Position numbers and translations under genes: made by a program. Of a stretch of 64,000 nt of DNA, positions 1 through 9,282 are shown one piece after another; position 1 is the first letter of the stretch; each line of letters begins with the position of its first letter. The notes under the pieces are model-generated. The model saw only the letters and a program-made list of their open reading frames with translations, was not told the DNA's origin and ran no database searches. Origin of the DNA: Alphaproteobacteria bacterium. Its GTDB lineage: Bacteria; Pseudomonadota; Alphaproteobacteria; Rhodospirillales; WMHbin7. The stretch lies in assembly GCA_015231795.1 (NCBI GenBank), contig JADGAX010000001.1:496001-560000 (forward strand), read 5' to 3'.

Positions 1-1074
1 TATACCAAATCGCTGTCCAGTTCGGCGCCGGTCGATTGGTGCCGCAAGGCGGGCGCCAAGGGCAAGGCTCGCGCCCTGGTGGTCAATTCCGGCAACGCCA
101 ACGCCTTTACCGGCCGGGCGGGCATGGTTTCTGTTGCCGCCACGGTCAAGGCCATGGCCCAACTAGCCGCCTGCAAGGAAACCGAGGTGTTCGTCTCCTC
201 GACCGGCACCATCGGCGTTCCGCTGCCCCATGAAAAAATCGTCGCTGCCCTGCCCAAGGCCATGCATGCCCTGAAGGCCGATGCCTGGATGGATGCCGCC
301 CGGGCCATCATGACCACCGACACCTATCCGAAACTGGCCACCCGCCATGTCCGCATCGGCGACGATTTGGTCACCATCAACGGCATCGCCAAGGGATCGG
401 GCATGATCGCGCCCGACATGGCCACCATGCTGGCCTATGTCTTCACCGATGCCGCCCTGCCCGCCAAGCTGCTGCAGGAATTGCTGACCAAAGGTGCGGA
501 TAAAAGTTTCAACGCGATCACGGTGGACAGCGACACATCGACCAGCGACACGCTGATCCTGTTCGCCACCGGCCAGACCAAACATCCGCGCATCAGCCAA
601 ACGAACGATCCGCGCTTGAAGGAATTCAAGGCCGGTCTCAATGCCGTGTTGCTGGAACTGGCGCATCTGGTGGTCAAGGACGGCGAAGGGGCCACCAAAT
701 TCGTGGAAATCCGCGTTGCGGGCGCCGCTTCGGCCAAGGCCGCCAAGCGCATCGGCATGGCGGTCGCCAACTCGCCGCTGATCAAAACGGCCATCGCGGG
801 CGAAGACGCCAATTGGGGACGCATCGTCATGGCCGTCGGCAAGGCGGGCGAAAAGGCCGACCGCGACCGGTTGACGATCCGCATCGGCGGTTTCGACGTG
901 GCCTGCAATGGCGGCGCGGTGCCGGACTATGACGAAGCGCCTGTAGCCGCCCATATGAAGGGCAGCAATATTCTGATCGAAATCGATGTCGGCGTCGGCA
1001 AGGGCAAAGCCACGGTCTGGACTTGCGACCTGACTCACGGCTATATCGACATCAACGGGTCGTACAGAACCTGA
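1..1074 (+). CDS. argJ: Bifunctional glutamate N-acetyltransferase/amino-acid acetyltransferase ArgJ, 5' end outside window
   Basis: ArgJ moves the acetyl group from N-acetylornithine to glutamate in arginine biosynthesis and can also make N-acetylglutamate from acetyl-CoA. The frame is open from base 1 (reads YTKSLSSSAPVDWCRK), so the start lies upstream and 357 residues are visible. Conserved blocks include ALVVNSGNANAFTG and KGSGMIAPDMATMLAY. In the ArgJ family the precursor cuts itself between the Ala and Thr of MATML (codons 421-426), and that Thr becomes the nucleophile. The end is intact at a TGA. argC, another step of the pathway, lies about 20 kb away, so the arginine genes are scattered. 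Identity is secure. Confidence 0.96.
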   Translation, partial: YTKSLSSSAPVDWCRKAGAKGKARALVVNSGNANAFTGRAGMVSVAATVKAMAQLAACKETEVFVSSTGTIGVPLPHEKIVAALPKAMHALKADAWMDAARAIMTTDTYPKLATRHVRIGDDLVTINGIAKGSGMIAPDMATMLAYVFTDAALPAKLLQELLTKGADKSFNAITVDSDTSTSDTLILFATGQTKHPRISQTNDPRLKEFKAGLNAVLLELAHLVVKDGEGATKFVEIRVAGAASAKAAKRIGMAVANSPLIKTAIAGEDANWGRIVMAVGKAGEKADRDRLTIRIGGFDVACNGGAVPDYDEAPVAAHMKGSNILIEIDVGVGKGKATVWTCDLTHGYIDINGSYRT

Positions 1075-1100
1075 TTCGCCCTTAACCGACGGGGCCGCGC

Positions 1101-2084
1101 ATGACTTCAAAAACTGGTTGCATGTCGGCAGGAAGAAGTTGGCGGGGCGAGCATCTGCTGACTGCTGACTTGCGCTTGCGCCCCCCCGTCGAAGCCGACA
1201 TTCCCGCCCTGGTCGAGATCGCCAACGACCCGGAAATCGCCCGCTGGACGGCGCAATTGCCCAATCCCTACGATGCGGGCCACGCCATGGAGTTCATCGC
1301 CCAGGCGAACAGCGACCGTCTGCAAAACAAGGATGTCGTCCTGCTCATCGAGCGGCTGGCCGACGGGAAGCTGGCGGGCGTCATCCATCTGTCTTTCGAA
1401 GACGGCACCGGCAGACTGGGTTATTGGATCGCCAGACGCCAATGGAAATTGGGTTACGCCACCCAAGCCGTGCGCCGCATAGCCAGGCTGGCTTTCCGGC
1501 AACTAGGCCTTGCCCGGCTGGTCGCCGATGTCATGGCGGACAACAGGCCATCGTGCCGTGTCTTGGAAAAAGCGGGCTTCACAGCCAGCCAAGTGGAATC
1601 CCGCCAGCTTCAAGGCCGCTGCCGGGATGTTCCTGTCACGCGCTTCCGCCTTGATCTTGACGGATGGAACAAGTTGCAAGCGGACAAGCCCCTGCTGCTG
1701 GTCAGCGCCGCCGCCTTGATCGACGTCGACAACAGGGTGCTGCTGGCATGCCGCCCCGAAGGCAAGGCGATGGCGGGCTTATGGGAATTTCCCGGCGGAA
1801 AGATCCATGCCGGCGAAAGCCCCGAAGCGGCCCTGATCCGCGAATTGAAGGAAGAACTGGGAATCGACGCCAGCGAAAGCTGTCTGGCGCCGCTGGCCTT
1901 CGCATCGCACGATTACGACAGTTTCCATCTATTGATGCCGCTGTTCGTGCTGCGCCAATGGCAAGGCGAGCCGCACCCTCATGAAGGCCAGAAACTGGCC
2001 TGGGTGCGCAAAGACCGGCTGGACGCCTATCCGATGCCGCCCGCAGACCTGCCCCTGACGCCGATCTTAAAGGACTGGCTGTAG
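1101..2084 (+). CDS. GNAT acetyltransferase - Nudix (MutT-like) fusion protein
   Basis: A 327-residue two-domain protein. Residues about 22-185 form a RimJ/RimL-like GNAT domain (LRLRPPVEADIPALVEIAND, then LGYATQAVRRIARLAF in the acetyl-CoA loop and NRPSCRVLEKAGF). Residues about 196-327 form a MutT-like Nudix domain with a complete Nudix box, G233 x5 E239 x7 R247-E248-L-x-E251-E252-x-G254-I. The second half probably hydrolyses oxidised nucleotides such as 8-oxo-dGTP. The acetylation target of the first half is unknown. The ATG at 1101 follows GGGG at 6 nt spacing; an internal ATG 7 codons on is possible. It lies 26 bp after argJ and is probably co-transcribed with it. Stops of this gene and the convergent chemoreceptor are only 2 bp apart. 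Confidence 0.88.
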   Translation: MTSKTGCMSAGRSWRGEHLLTADLRLRPPVEADIPALVEIANDPEIARWTAQLPNPYDAGHAMEFIAQANSDRLQNKDVVLLIERLADGKLAGVIHLSFEDGTGRLGYWIARRQWKLGYATQAVRRIARLAFRQLGLARLVADVMADNRPSCRVLEKAGFTASQVESRQLQGRCRDVPVTRFRLDLDGWNKLQADKPLLLVSAAALIDVDNRVLLACRPEGKAMAGLWEFPGGKIHAGESPEAALIRELKEELGIDASESCLAPLAFASHDYDSFHLLMPLFVLRQWQGEPHPHEGQKLAWVRKDRLDAYPMPPADLPLTPILKDWL

Positions 2085-2086
2085 CG

Positions 2087-4606
2087 TCACACCGCCTTCA
2101 CTTCGGCCAGGAAGGTCTTGACCTCGGTGCGGATGTTGCTGGCCTGCCTGCTCATCTGTTCGGATTCGGAACGCACCAGTTCGGATGCCTGCCCGGTTTC
2201 AGCCGCCGCCGCGCTGACGCGACCGATCGAGTTGGACACTTCCGCCGCCGCCATCGCCGTATCATGGACATTGCGGCTGATTTCCTCGGTGGCGCTGCTT
2301 TGCTCCTCGATCGCCGCCGCCACCGAAGCCGACACCTGATCGATCTCGGAAATGCTGTTTGAAATCTGGCGCAGGGCCGCCACTGTTTCATCCGTCGCCA
2401 ATTGCATCGCCTTGATCTGGCCGCCGATTTCCTCGGTGGCCTTGGCGGTCTGGTTGGCCAGGCTTTTCACTTCGCCCGCCACGACGGCAAATCCCTTGCC
2501 CGCCTCGCCCGCCCTGGCCGCTTCGATAGTAGCGTTCAAGGCCAGCAGATTGGTCTGTGACGCGATGTCGTTGATCAGATGCACCACCTCGCCGATGCGC
2601 TGGGCTGCCGTCAGCAACGATTCCACCTTGGCGTCCGTGGCCTTGGCCTGCTGAGAGGCGTCGCGGGTCGCCCTGGCCGCGCCATCGACCTGACGACCGA
2701 TTTCCGCAATCGAAGCCCGCAATTCCTCGGCCGCCGCTGCCGCCGCCTCCACCCGCTCGCTGGCCTGATGCGATGCGGCGCTCACCACCTCGCTTTCGCT
2801 GGCGGTATTGTGGGCGTTTTCGCTCATGCGGACCGCCGTGCTCGACAAACCATCGGCCCCGGCCGCCATCTGTTCAAGGAACTGCGACACCTTGACCTCG
2901 AAGGTTTCGATCATGCGCTGCTTATGCGCCAGCTTTTCGATCTGGGCCGTATTCTCAACCCAGTTCTCGGAAGACACGACCGAGGCGCGGATCAAGGATT
3001 CCTTGAAATGCTGAAGGCTTCTGGCCATGTCGCCGATCTCGTCCTTGCGGAACTGACCATAGACATCAACGCCCAAATCTCCCTGGGCCATCATCTGCAT
3101 GGTGCCGGTCAGCGAGATCAAGGGCGGCGTGATGCTGGCCACGATGGCGAAGGCGAACAAGCCGATCAGCGACAGCAAGACCAAGGAAACTACGATCAGG
3201 AAGACGAAATTGGCGTTGGCCGCCTCCATGGTTTCGCGGGCCAAGGTTCCCAAACGATTGGCGATCTCGTCCTCGACCTTCTTCATCATGTCGATGCGCG
3301 CCGTCGAGGCGGCAAACCATTTCGGCGCTTCGACGCCGCCGGTATCGCCAGTTTCGATGCTGTCATGGGCGATCTTGCGCAGGCGCGTCACCTCGTCGAC
3401 CGCTTCGCCCGCCACCGTCTTTTTCGCCAACTCCTTCAACTCTGAAGTGGCGAAGGCGTTGAAGACGTTTTCATAGGCGCTTTGCTGGCCGAAATTGCCC
3501 ACCACCCGGCGATAGGCTTCGGGCGCGAATTTTCCCGCCGCGAAACCGCCCGAGATCATGGCGCGCTCAAGACCGGCCTGTTCCTTCATCTTGATCCAGC
3601 CGGAATAGGCGCCGATCAGACGGGCCACCGCGCTGTCGCTGGTTTTCAAGGCCATGGCGTCGATCATGCCGATCAATTGGCCGATGTTGCGGGTGTAGAA
3701 GCCTTGCATCTCGGGAATCGGCACATCCAGCGCGTCGGCCTTGGCGCGCACGCCTGCCAAGCCGTCCAGACCGGTCAGCGCCGCCTTGCCCATGTCGCCA
3801 TATTCGGGCATGTCGGCCATGATCCGTTGCAGGCTGGTTTTGAAGGGTGCTAGGCGGCCATCGCTGTCCTTGCGGATGGCGTCCACCTGATCCTTGAATT
3901 TCGTTCCCTTGCTGCCCATGAACAGCGAGGTCGAACCGCGTTCCTTTTGCAACTCGTGAATCAGGGCGCTGGCCGATTGCGAGAAACCTGTCAACACGCC
4001 CAGCTTTTCCATTTCGGCGGCGGTGGTGCGCTTTTCCTCGACCGCCACCCCGGCATAGATCAACAAGGCCAAGGTCGGCAACAAACCTAGCATGATGATG
4101 CGTTGCTTGACCTTGAAGGCGTCAAACACCCCCATCACCGCGCCAAGGAAACCATGACGCTGGGAACCTCGCTGCTGCGATTCGGGCAATGGAACGTCCG
4201 AGACGCCCTTCTCGCGGAAATATTCGCGCATGCGCAAATCTTCCGAGGTGACATGCCCGATGAAGAAATTTTTCATGAAATCGATCAGCAGCTTCTGATC
4301 GATGGTTTCGCCGTATGTTTTGCGCCGCTCGGTCAATTCGTTCAACTTGGCCAGCGTCAGATCGTGCGACGCCTTGTGCTTGGTGAAGCCGGGATATCCC
4401 GACTTGTTCATCAATGCTTCTTCGCGTCCGAAATGCTCTTTCGTATGAGCCAGCAGGGCGTCGATATTCGCCTCGATGACCTGGGCGGCGTCGCCGCGCT
4501 CCTGCGCATCGTGGAACTTGTTGATCAGCTCGACCCAATGACGATGATCATCATCAAGGGCGCGCACGCCGATGCTGTAGGAATCGTGCCAAGGAAGCAA
4601 GGCCAT
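2087..4606 (-). CDS. Methyl-accepting chemotaxis protein with N-terminal hemerythrin and NIT sensor domains
   Basis: An 839-residue chemoreceptor. The start is the ATG at 4606, preceded by AGGAG at 7 nt; a GTG 9 nt upstream is less likely. Residues 1-130 are a complete bacteriohemerythrin with all di-iron ligands: H21, H58, E62, H77, H81, H118 and D123. A membrane segment ([17 protein letters not shown]) follows, then a nitrate/nitrite-sensing NIT-type domain with the marker [18 protein letters not shown], a second membrane helix ([23 protein letters not shown]), HAMP and a long coiled-coil signalling domain with the conserved tip [22 protein letters not shown]. Two sensory inputs, oxygen or redox (cytoplasmic) and nitrogen oxides (periplasmic), would feed one output to CheA. 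No C-terminal CheR-docking pentapeptide is seen. Confidence 0.93.
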   Translation of the reverse strand: MALLPWHDSYSIGVRALDDDHRHWVELINKFHDAQERGDAAQVIEANIDALLAHTKEHFGREEALMNKSGYPGFTKHKASHDLTLAKLNELTERRKTYGETIDQKLLIDFMKNFFIGHVTSEDLRMREYFREKGVSDVPLPESQQRGSQRHGFLGAVMGVFDAFKVKQRIIMLGLLPTLALLIYAGVAVEEKRTTAAEMEKLGVLTGFSQSASALIHELQKERGSTSLFMGSKGTKFKDQVDAIRKDSDGRLAPFKTSLQRIMADMPEYGDMGKAALTGLDGLAGVRAKADALDVPIPEMQGFYTRNIGQLIGMIDAMALKTSDSAVARLIGAYSGWIKMKEQAGLERAMISGGFAAGKFAPEAYRRVVGNFGQQSAYENVFNAFATSELKELAKKTVAGEAVDEVTRLRKIAHDSIETGDTGGVEAPKWFAASTARIDMMKKVEDEIANRLGTLARETMEAANANFVFLIVVSLVLLSLIGLFAFAIVASITPPLISLTGTMQMMAQGDLGVDVYGQFRKDEIGDMARSLQHFKESLIRASVVSSENWVENTAQIEKLAHKQRMIETFEVKVSQFLEQMAAGADGLSSTAVRMSENAHNTASESEVVSAASHQASERVEAAAAAAEELRASIAEIGRQVDGAARATRDASQQAKATDAKVESLLTAAQRIGEVVHLINDIASQTNLLALNATIEAARAGEAGKGFAVVAGEVKSLANQTAKATEEIGGQIKAMQLATDETVAALRQISNSISEIDQVSASVAAAIEEQSSATEEISRNVHDTAMAAAEVSNSIGRVSAAAAETGQASELVRSESEQMSRQASNIRTEVKTFLAEVKAV

Positions 4607-4652
4607 GCTCGTCACTCCTAACGGGCAGAAGGGAAGATCAGGCTATCCGATT

Positions 4653-4672
4653 ATCAAGAAGGCAAACTTGAT
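4653..4672. promoter_or_regulatory. Inverted repeat upstream of the chemoreceptor gene
   Basis: ATCAAG and CTTGAT arms, 8 nt apart, lie about 50 bp upstream of the chemoreceptor start in an AT-rich 160 bp gap. This is either a protein-binding site or a 5' UTR hairpin. The arms have the opposite order to an FNR box (TTGAT-N4-ATCAA), so FNR is not claimed. A weak TTGATA / 17 bp / TAAACA promoter can be read further upstream on the minus strand. Confidence 0.3.
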
Positions 4673-4768
4673 GAATGTTAAGTCTTGGAAAAAGAGTTAA
4701 ACAACATCAGGCACATGTTTAATTTGGCAAGACCCTGTTATCAAATGACATATTTCTTAGGGCATTGA

Positions 4769-6487
4769 TTATTGGCGACTGACTTCGGCCAAGGCGCCGG
4801 CCAAGGCCGCCAAGGCCCGTGAACGGCTCCAAGCATCTGTGATCACTTCGGCCACCGAGACTCCCCTGAACAGATGGCCGAGCGCGCTGGCGCGGTCGCC
4901 CTTGCGGCTGTTCTCACGCGCCAACTCGGCATACATCCAGACGCGCCCGAAAGGATCGGCATAGGCCTGTGTGGCGGCTTCGGCCTCTGCCGACAACGAA
5001 CTTCTGAACTGGCCGCTGCTTTGATCGGCCAGTCGCCACAGCGTTTGCGCCTTGATCGCCTCGTCATCGATGATCATCGCTTGCGATTGGGCGGTTTGCG
5101 TGTCGTTCAGCATCTGCCAACCCATCGCGATCTGGCTTTCGCCGTATGACCTGGCGAAAGGCAAATCGATGGCCTGCACCAGAACGGCGGCGGTTCTAAG
5201 CTGACGTCTGGCTTCATCGGGCTTATTCAAGAAGAAGGCGGCATCGGCCAAACGCACATGAGCCAGAACGCGGTAGCGCGGCAATTCGATCCGCTGGGCC
5301 AGCACTTCCGCCTCGACGCCCCGCCCGTCTCTGGCCATGGCCTCGATCAGCTTCAGTTCGGCGGGAACGCGCAGCAAACCGTCATTGACCTGAACCAGCC
5401 ATTGGCGGCTGGCTTCGAAACGCTTCAGCGTCGTTTCGATCATCGACAGATTGGCGATGGCGCTTTGGCGGGCTTCGAAGGGCAGCGTCAACAAGCGCTT
5501 TTCCGCATCGATCCGCCAGCGCATCGCCGCCCCCTCCTCACCCAAGCGCAAGGCGATTTCCGCCAACTTCAGGCGGGCCGACAAGGTTTCCTCGGGCTGT
5601 TTCAGGCTGTCCAGAAGGCGCTCGGCCACCGCCCTGGCCGCCCGCGCCGATTCGACATGCCCCATCTCGGCTTGGCGCAAGGACAAAAGCAGGGCCGCCT
5701 CGCAACGGCGCGCCGCGTCGGGAATGACGTCCAACGCCTCAAGCGCCGCCTGAAAATATCCGCCCGCCGCCAAGGAGCGGGCTACGGATTCCAGGGCCGA
5801 GATCAGGGTGCGCGGATCGTCGATGCGCGACGCCACTTCCCAGGCCATCTGGTGAACCCCCGCCTCGGCTGCCTCGCTGGCGACTTCGGACAGCGCCCAA
5901 TCGCGCATCGACCCGGCAGGGGCGGCCAGCGCCGCCTGACGGGCCAGAACGGACAAACATTCCGGTTGCGGGTTTCTAAAGCAGTCCTTGGGATCGCCGA
6001 CCAAAGGCAGAGGGCGCGCCGAAGCCTCGATCAGCAGACGGCGGGTGGCTGGCGATTCCTCGATCAGGCGCTTGGCCCCCGTAATCTGTTCGGCCCGCGT
6101 TTGCTTCAAGCGCCTCTCGATCCGGCGCATGCCGGCCACCATTTCCAGATGCTGCAACAAATCCTCGCCGGGCTGGCCAGTCTGTTTCAGCCCCCAAGCC
6201 TTTTGATGCAGTCGGATGGCCTCGACGGTGGCGGGCGACAAGCGCCCGTCCAATTCCCCATGATAAAGCCCCATTTCCCCGAGAAGGCTTTGAATGGCCA
6301 GCAGCAAAGCGTCGGTTTGCAGGGGCGCTTGCTGCTTTGACGACGGAATGACCGGGTCTTTCAGGGCGGCGGGCGAAGAGGCGCTCCAGGGCATGACCAG
6401 CAATAGCGTCGCCCCCAGCAACAAGACCCATTGGCCCCAGCCGGGCCGAATGCTAATCTGTCTTGTTTTTCCAGCGGATACGCGCAT
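4769..6487 (-). CDS. Membrane-anchored or exported peptidoglycan-binding, helical-repeat protein
   Basis: A 572-residue protein. An N-terminal hydrophobic stretch (WVLLLGATLLLVMPWSASSPA, about residues 20-40) is a signal peptide or anchor. Residues about 59-117 resemble a PG_binding_1 domain (LLLAIQSLLGEMGLYHGELDG, then LSPATVEAIRLHQKAWGL). The rest is rich in Ala, Leu, Arg and Glu and looks like TPR-type alpha-helical repeats (for example LKLAEIALRLGEEGAAMRW). A periplasmic cell-wall scaffold is the best guess, with no enzyme motif. Its ATG at 6487 overlaps the divergent start at 6486 in one CATG, so there is no separate promoter space unless one start call is wrong. Confidence 0.7.
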   Translation of the reverse strand: MRVSAGKTRQISIRPGWGQWVLLLGATLLLVMPWSASSPAALKDPVIPSSKQQAPLQTDALLLAIQSLLGEMGLYHGELDGRLSPATVEAIRLHQKAWGLKQTGQPGEDLLQHLEMVAGMRRIERRLKQTRAEQITGAKRLIEESPATRRLLIEASARPLPLVGDPKDCFRNPQPECLSVLARQAALAAPAGSMRDWALSEVASEAAEAGVHQMAWEVASRIDDPRTLISALESVARSLAAGGYFQAALEALDVIPDAARRCEAALLLSLRQAEMGHVESARAARAVAERLLDSLKQPEETLSARLKLAEIALRLGEEGAAMRWRIDAEKRLLTLPFEARQSAIANLSMIETTLKRFEASRQWLVQVNDGLLRVPAELKLIEAMARDGRGVEAEVLAQRIELPRYRVLAHVRLADAAFFLNKPDEARRQLRTAAVLVQAIDLPFARSYGESQIAMGWQMLNDTQTAQSQAMIIDDEAIKAQTLWRLADQSSGQFRSSLSAEAEAATQAYADPFGRVWMYAELARENSRKGDRASALGHLFRGVSVAEVITDAWSRSRALAALAGALAEVSRQ

Positions 6488-7259
6488 GTCTCAAATGGTC
6501 CCCAGCGCCGCGGTCCTGATCATCGGCAATGAAATCCTATCTGGCCGCACGCGCGATGCCAATCTTGGCTTCTTGTCCAGCGCCTTGGCCCTGCTTGGCA
6601 TTCAGGTCAGGCACGCGCGCGTGATTCCCGACGAGTTGTCCGTCATAGCCGATAACGTAAACGCTCTGCGGCACAATTACGATAGCCTCTTCACCACCGG
6701 AGGCATCGGCCCGACGCATGACGACATCACGGCCGAGGCGGTCGCCCTGGCTTTCGGCCTTCCCCTGACCCGCCATCCCGAGGCGCTGCGCCGCCTGGAA
6801 AGCCATTACGGCCCCGACAATTTGAACGATATGCGAAAACGCATGGCCGACATGCCCGAAGGAGCGCTTCTCATCGACAATCCGATCAGTTCTGCTCCTG
6901 GCTTCAGTATTGGCAACGTCCATGTGCTGGCCGGGGTGCCCATGATCGCAAGCGCCATGTTCGAACAGATGAAACATCGCCTGATCCAGGGGCCGCCCCT
7001 GCTGGCCCGCACGGTGCGGGCCTTCGTGGCGGAAGGCCTGCTGGCCAAGGGGCTGAAGGCCATCCAAGACGCCAACCCGGATGTCAGCCTGGGCAGCTAC
7101 CCCTTCATGGCGGACCAAAGGCTGGGCGCCAGCATCGTGGCGCGGGGGCGCGACGCCCGTCGGCTGGACGAAGTTGCCGGTCTGGTTGCCACCCTTATGA
7201 GATCCCTGAATGGAGACCCCCATGTTGAAACCGGCGAAGGCAACGCTAAAGCCCCATGA
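6486..7259 (+). CDS. CinA/MoaB-type molybdopterin-binding domain protein
   Basis: A 257-residue protein with the MoCF_biosynth fold of CinA N-termini: AAVLIIGNEILSGRTRDAN, LFTTGGIGPTHDDITAEAVA and the later NPISSAPGFSIGNVHVLAGVP. Homologues bind molybdopterin or act as CinA-like pyrophosphatases. The C-terminal deamidase domain of full CinA is absent, so this is the short form common in alphaproteobacteria. The start chosen is the ATG at 6486; another ATG lies 9 nt downstream. Upstream the frame stays open inside the divergent gene but has no family similarity. Its 3' end overlaps the next small membrane protein gene by 50 bp, which suggests translational coupling. Confidence 0.85.
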   Translation: MSQMVPSAAVLIIGNEILSGRTRDANLGFLSSALALLGIQVRHARVIPDELSVIADNVNALRHNYDSLFTTGGIGPTHDDITAEAVALAFGLPLTRHPEALRRLESHYGPDNLNDMRKRMADMPEGALLIDNPISSAPGFSIGNVHVLAGVPMIASAMFEQMKHRLIQGPPLLARTVRAFVAEGLLAKGLKAIQDANPDVSLGSYPFMADQRLGASIVARGRDARRLDEVAGLVATLMRSLNGDPHVETGEGNAKAP

Positions 7260-7488
7260 GCGGCACGCCGTGCTTTTCATGCTGCGGCACATGTTTTTCG
7301 GCGTGGTGGGCGGCTTCTTTTTCGGCATCATGCTGCTTGTTCTGGACGTAGGCGGGCTGCGGACCCTGATCTTTGCGTCCAACGACATGGGGATCGCCCT
7401 TTTTCTATTGTTCTTTGGCCTGTTCATTACTTTTGGTAGTGTCGGCATGGGGGTCGGCATCATGACCATAAACAGCCAGGATCATTAA
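7210..7488 (+). CDS. Small two-helix membrane protein of unknown function
   Basis: A 92-residue protein whose first 17 codons overlap the end of the CinA-like gene in another frame. Two hydrophobic helices are clear: HMFFGVVGGFFFGIMLLVLDV (about 27-47) and IALFLLFFGLFITFGSVGMGVGI (about 62-84). The N-terminus carries basic residues and the C-terminus is polar, consistent with both ends in the cytoplasm. A second ATG four codons in is an alternative start. The family is not recognised. Hydrophobicity and codon use favour a real gene. The 75 bp downstream, before the kinase gene, hold nothing recognisable. Confidence 0.65.
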   Translation: METPMLKPAKATLKPHERHAVLFMLRHMFFGVVGGFFFGIMLLVLDVGGLRTLIFASNDMGIALFLLFFGLFITFGSVGMGVGIMTINSQDH

Positions 7489-7563
7489 CTTCTTCTCGCC
7501 ATCTTGCTTGGCCCATGTCAGTATCGGGATAGTTCTATGGGGACCTGCGCGCAGGACTAAAAA

Positions 7564-9282
7564 GTGTCAACCGATCTCAGGCGCCATCTTCGCGGCCCAC
7601 GCGGCTTCTTGTTCGCCATGATGGGTTTCTATGCCCTTGTCGTCGGGGGATATGGCGCGTTTGCCACCATGGCGGACTATTCCGAGACCATCAATTCTTC
7701 CGAAAAAGTCACCCGCGACTATGTGCGCCTGCTGGAAGAACATTCCAAACGCACCATCGATTCCACCGATCTTCTGATCCTGCGCCTGATCGACCGCATC
7801 GTTTCCAAGGGCCAACTGCCCCAGCCTGGCGACTATGACACCGAGCGGCGCCTGATGGCCGCCATGGCCAATGGCTCGCCGCAAACCGAAACCATGTATC
7901 TGGTCGACCCCTCGGGCAGGCTGTTTCTGGCCTCGCGCCCCATTCCGCAACATGCGGTCGATGTGACCGGCATGGACTATTTCAACATCTTGAAAAACGG
8001 TCGCGAGAACCTGTTCATCGGCAAGGTGACCCGCGATCCCTTCACCACCAATTTCACCTTCCCGGTGGCAAGACGCATCACCGACGCCCAGGGCCGCTTC
8101 ATGGGCATTGCCGTCGCCACCATTCCCAACCTGTATTTCAAAGAATTTTACCACAATCTGGCCGTCGGCTCGTCGCCCGCCATGGGCGTCTTCAAGTTGG
8201 ACGGGGCGATCCTGGTCCGAGAGCCGATCACCCGCGACGACGACGTCATCAATCGCAACATGGCGAACAGCCCGATCTATACGCAGCAGCTTCCGCTGTC
8301 GTCGATCGGCACCTATCACGGCAAGTTCGACTATGACAATGTGCAGCGGGTGATTTCCTACCGCAAAATTGAAAATCCTCCGCTTCTGGTTTGGATGAGC
8401 ATCGGCGAATCCGACGCGCTTTCCGATTGGTACTGGCGCGCATGGCGCAATGCGGGGATCGCCTTTTTCACCCTTCTGGTCATGGGCGGCCTTTCTTGGC
8501 TGGTCTTGCGGGCCGTTGGGCATGAGGAAATCGCTCGCGGGGACCTGGAGCGCGCCAACGACAGCCTAAGACGCTCGAACGCCGATCTTGAGCAATTCGC
8601 CTATATCGCCTCGCACGACCTGCAAGAACCGCTGCGCCAGATCGGCAGCTACGTGCAATTGCTGGAACGGCGCTACAAGGACAAGCTGGACAGCGACGCC
8701 GTCACCTTCATCGATTACACGGTCGAAGGGGTCAAGCGCCTGCAAAGCCTGATCCACGAATTGCTGGCATATTCCAGCGTCGGCACCCGCCGCTCGCCCT
8801 TTGCCCAAACCAACCTGACCGATTTGGCGCGCCGCGCGGTGCTGCATCTTTCCGGAGACGTCAAGGCTTCGGGCGCCGAAGTCCTGGTCGAAACGCTGCC
8901 CACGCTGTCCGTCGACGCGCCGCAGATCGAGGCCGTCTTTCAGCAACTGGTCTCGAACGGACTGCGCTTCCAGGCGAAGGGCGCTGTGCCGCGCCTTCGC
9001 ATCTGGGCCGAGGAACATAAGGACGAGTGGGTGATCTCGGTCAAGGACAACGGCATCGGCATCGACGCCCAGTATTTCGACCGCATTTTCCTGATCTTCA
9101 AGCGCCTGCACTCGCGCACCGACTATCCCGGCGACGGCATCGGCCTGGCGCTATGCCAGCGCGTGATCGAACGCCATGGCGGACGCATCTGGGTGGAAAG
9201 TGAACCCGGCCAAGGTGCGGTCTTCCGGTTCATGCTGCCCAAGGTCATTCATCAGATCAGTCTGCCGTCAGGCAGCCCTTGA
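7564..9282 (+). CDS. Membrane sensor histidine kinase with periplasmic PDC/Cache-like domain
   Basis: A 572-residue kinase with a GTG start at 7564; AGGAC lies 7 nt upstream. Helix 1 is at about 13-36 and helix 2 at about 297-317, bracketing a PDC/Cache-like extracytoplasmic sensor (MYLVDPSGRLFLASRPIPQ, DYFNILKNG, FPVARRITDAQGRFMGIAVATI). A short coiled coil leads to HisKA with phospho-acceptor H351 in ASHDLQEPLRQIGSY, then an HATPase domain with VKDNGIGID and GDGIGLALCQRVIERHGG. The HisKA type resembles bacteriophytochrome-like kinases. No response regulator is adjacent, so it is an orphan here. Its last 26 bp overlap the convergent znuA tail. Confidence 0.9.
   Translation: MSTDLRRHLRGPRGFLFAMMGFYALVVGGYGAFATMADYSETINSSEKVTRDYVRLLEEHSKRTIDSTDLLILRLIDRIVSKGQLPQPGDYDTERRLMAAMANGSPQTETMYLVDPSGRLFLASRPIPQHAVDVTGMDYFNILKNGRENLFIGKVTRDPFTTNFTFPVARRITDAQGRFMGIAVATIPNLYFKEFYHNLAVGSSPAMGVFKLDGAILVREPITRDDDVINRNMANSPIYTQQLPLSSIGTYHGKFDYDNVQRVISYRKIENPPLLVWMSIGESDALSDWYWRAWRNAGIAFFTLLVMGGLSWLVLRAVGHEEIARGDLERANDSLRRSNADLEQFAYIASHDLQEPLRQIGSYVQLLERRYKDKLDSDAVTFIDYTVEGVKRLQSLIHELLAYSSVGTRRSPFAQTNLTDLARRAVLHLSGDVKASGAEVLVETLPTLSVDAPQIEAVFQQLVSNGLRFQAKGAVPRLRIWAEEHKDEWVISVKDNGIGIDAQYFDRIFLIFKRLHSRTDYPGDGIGLALCQRVIERHGGRIWVESEPGQGAVFRFMLPKVIHQISLPSGSP

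Noticed and set aside
163-1110. A 315-codon minus-strand frame opposite argJ
   Set aside because: ArgJ is conserved through the whole stretch and the antisense frame has no recognisable domain.
4653-4672. An FNR box for the hemerythrin chemoreceptor
   Set aside because: The arms are ATCAAG...CTTGAT, the reverse order of TTGAT-N4-ATCAA, and the spacing is wrong.
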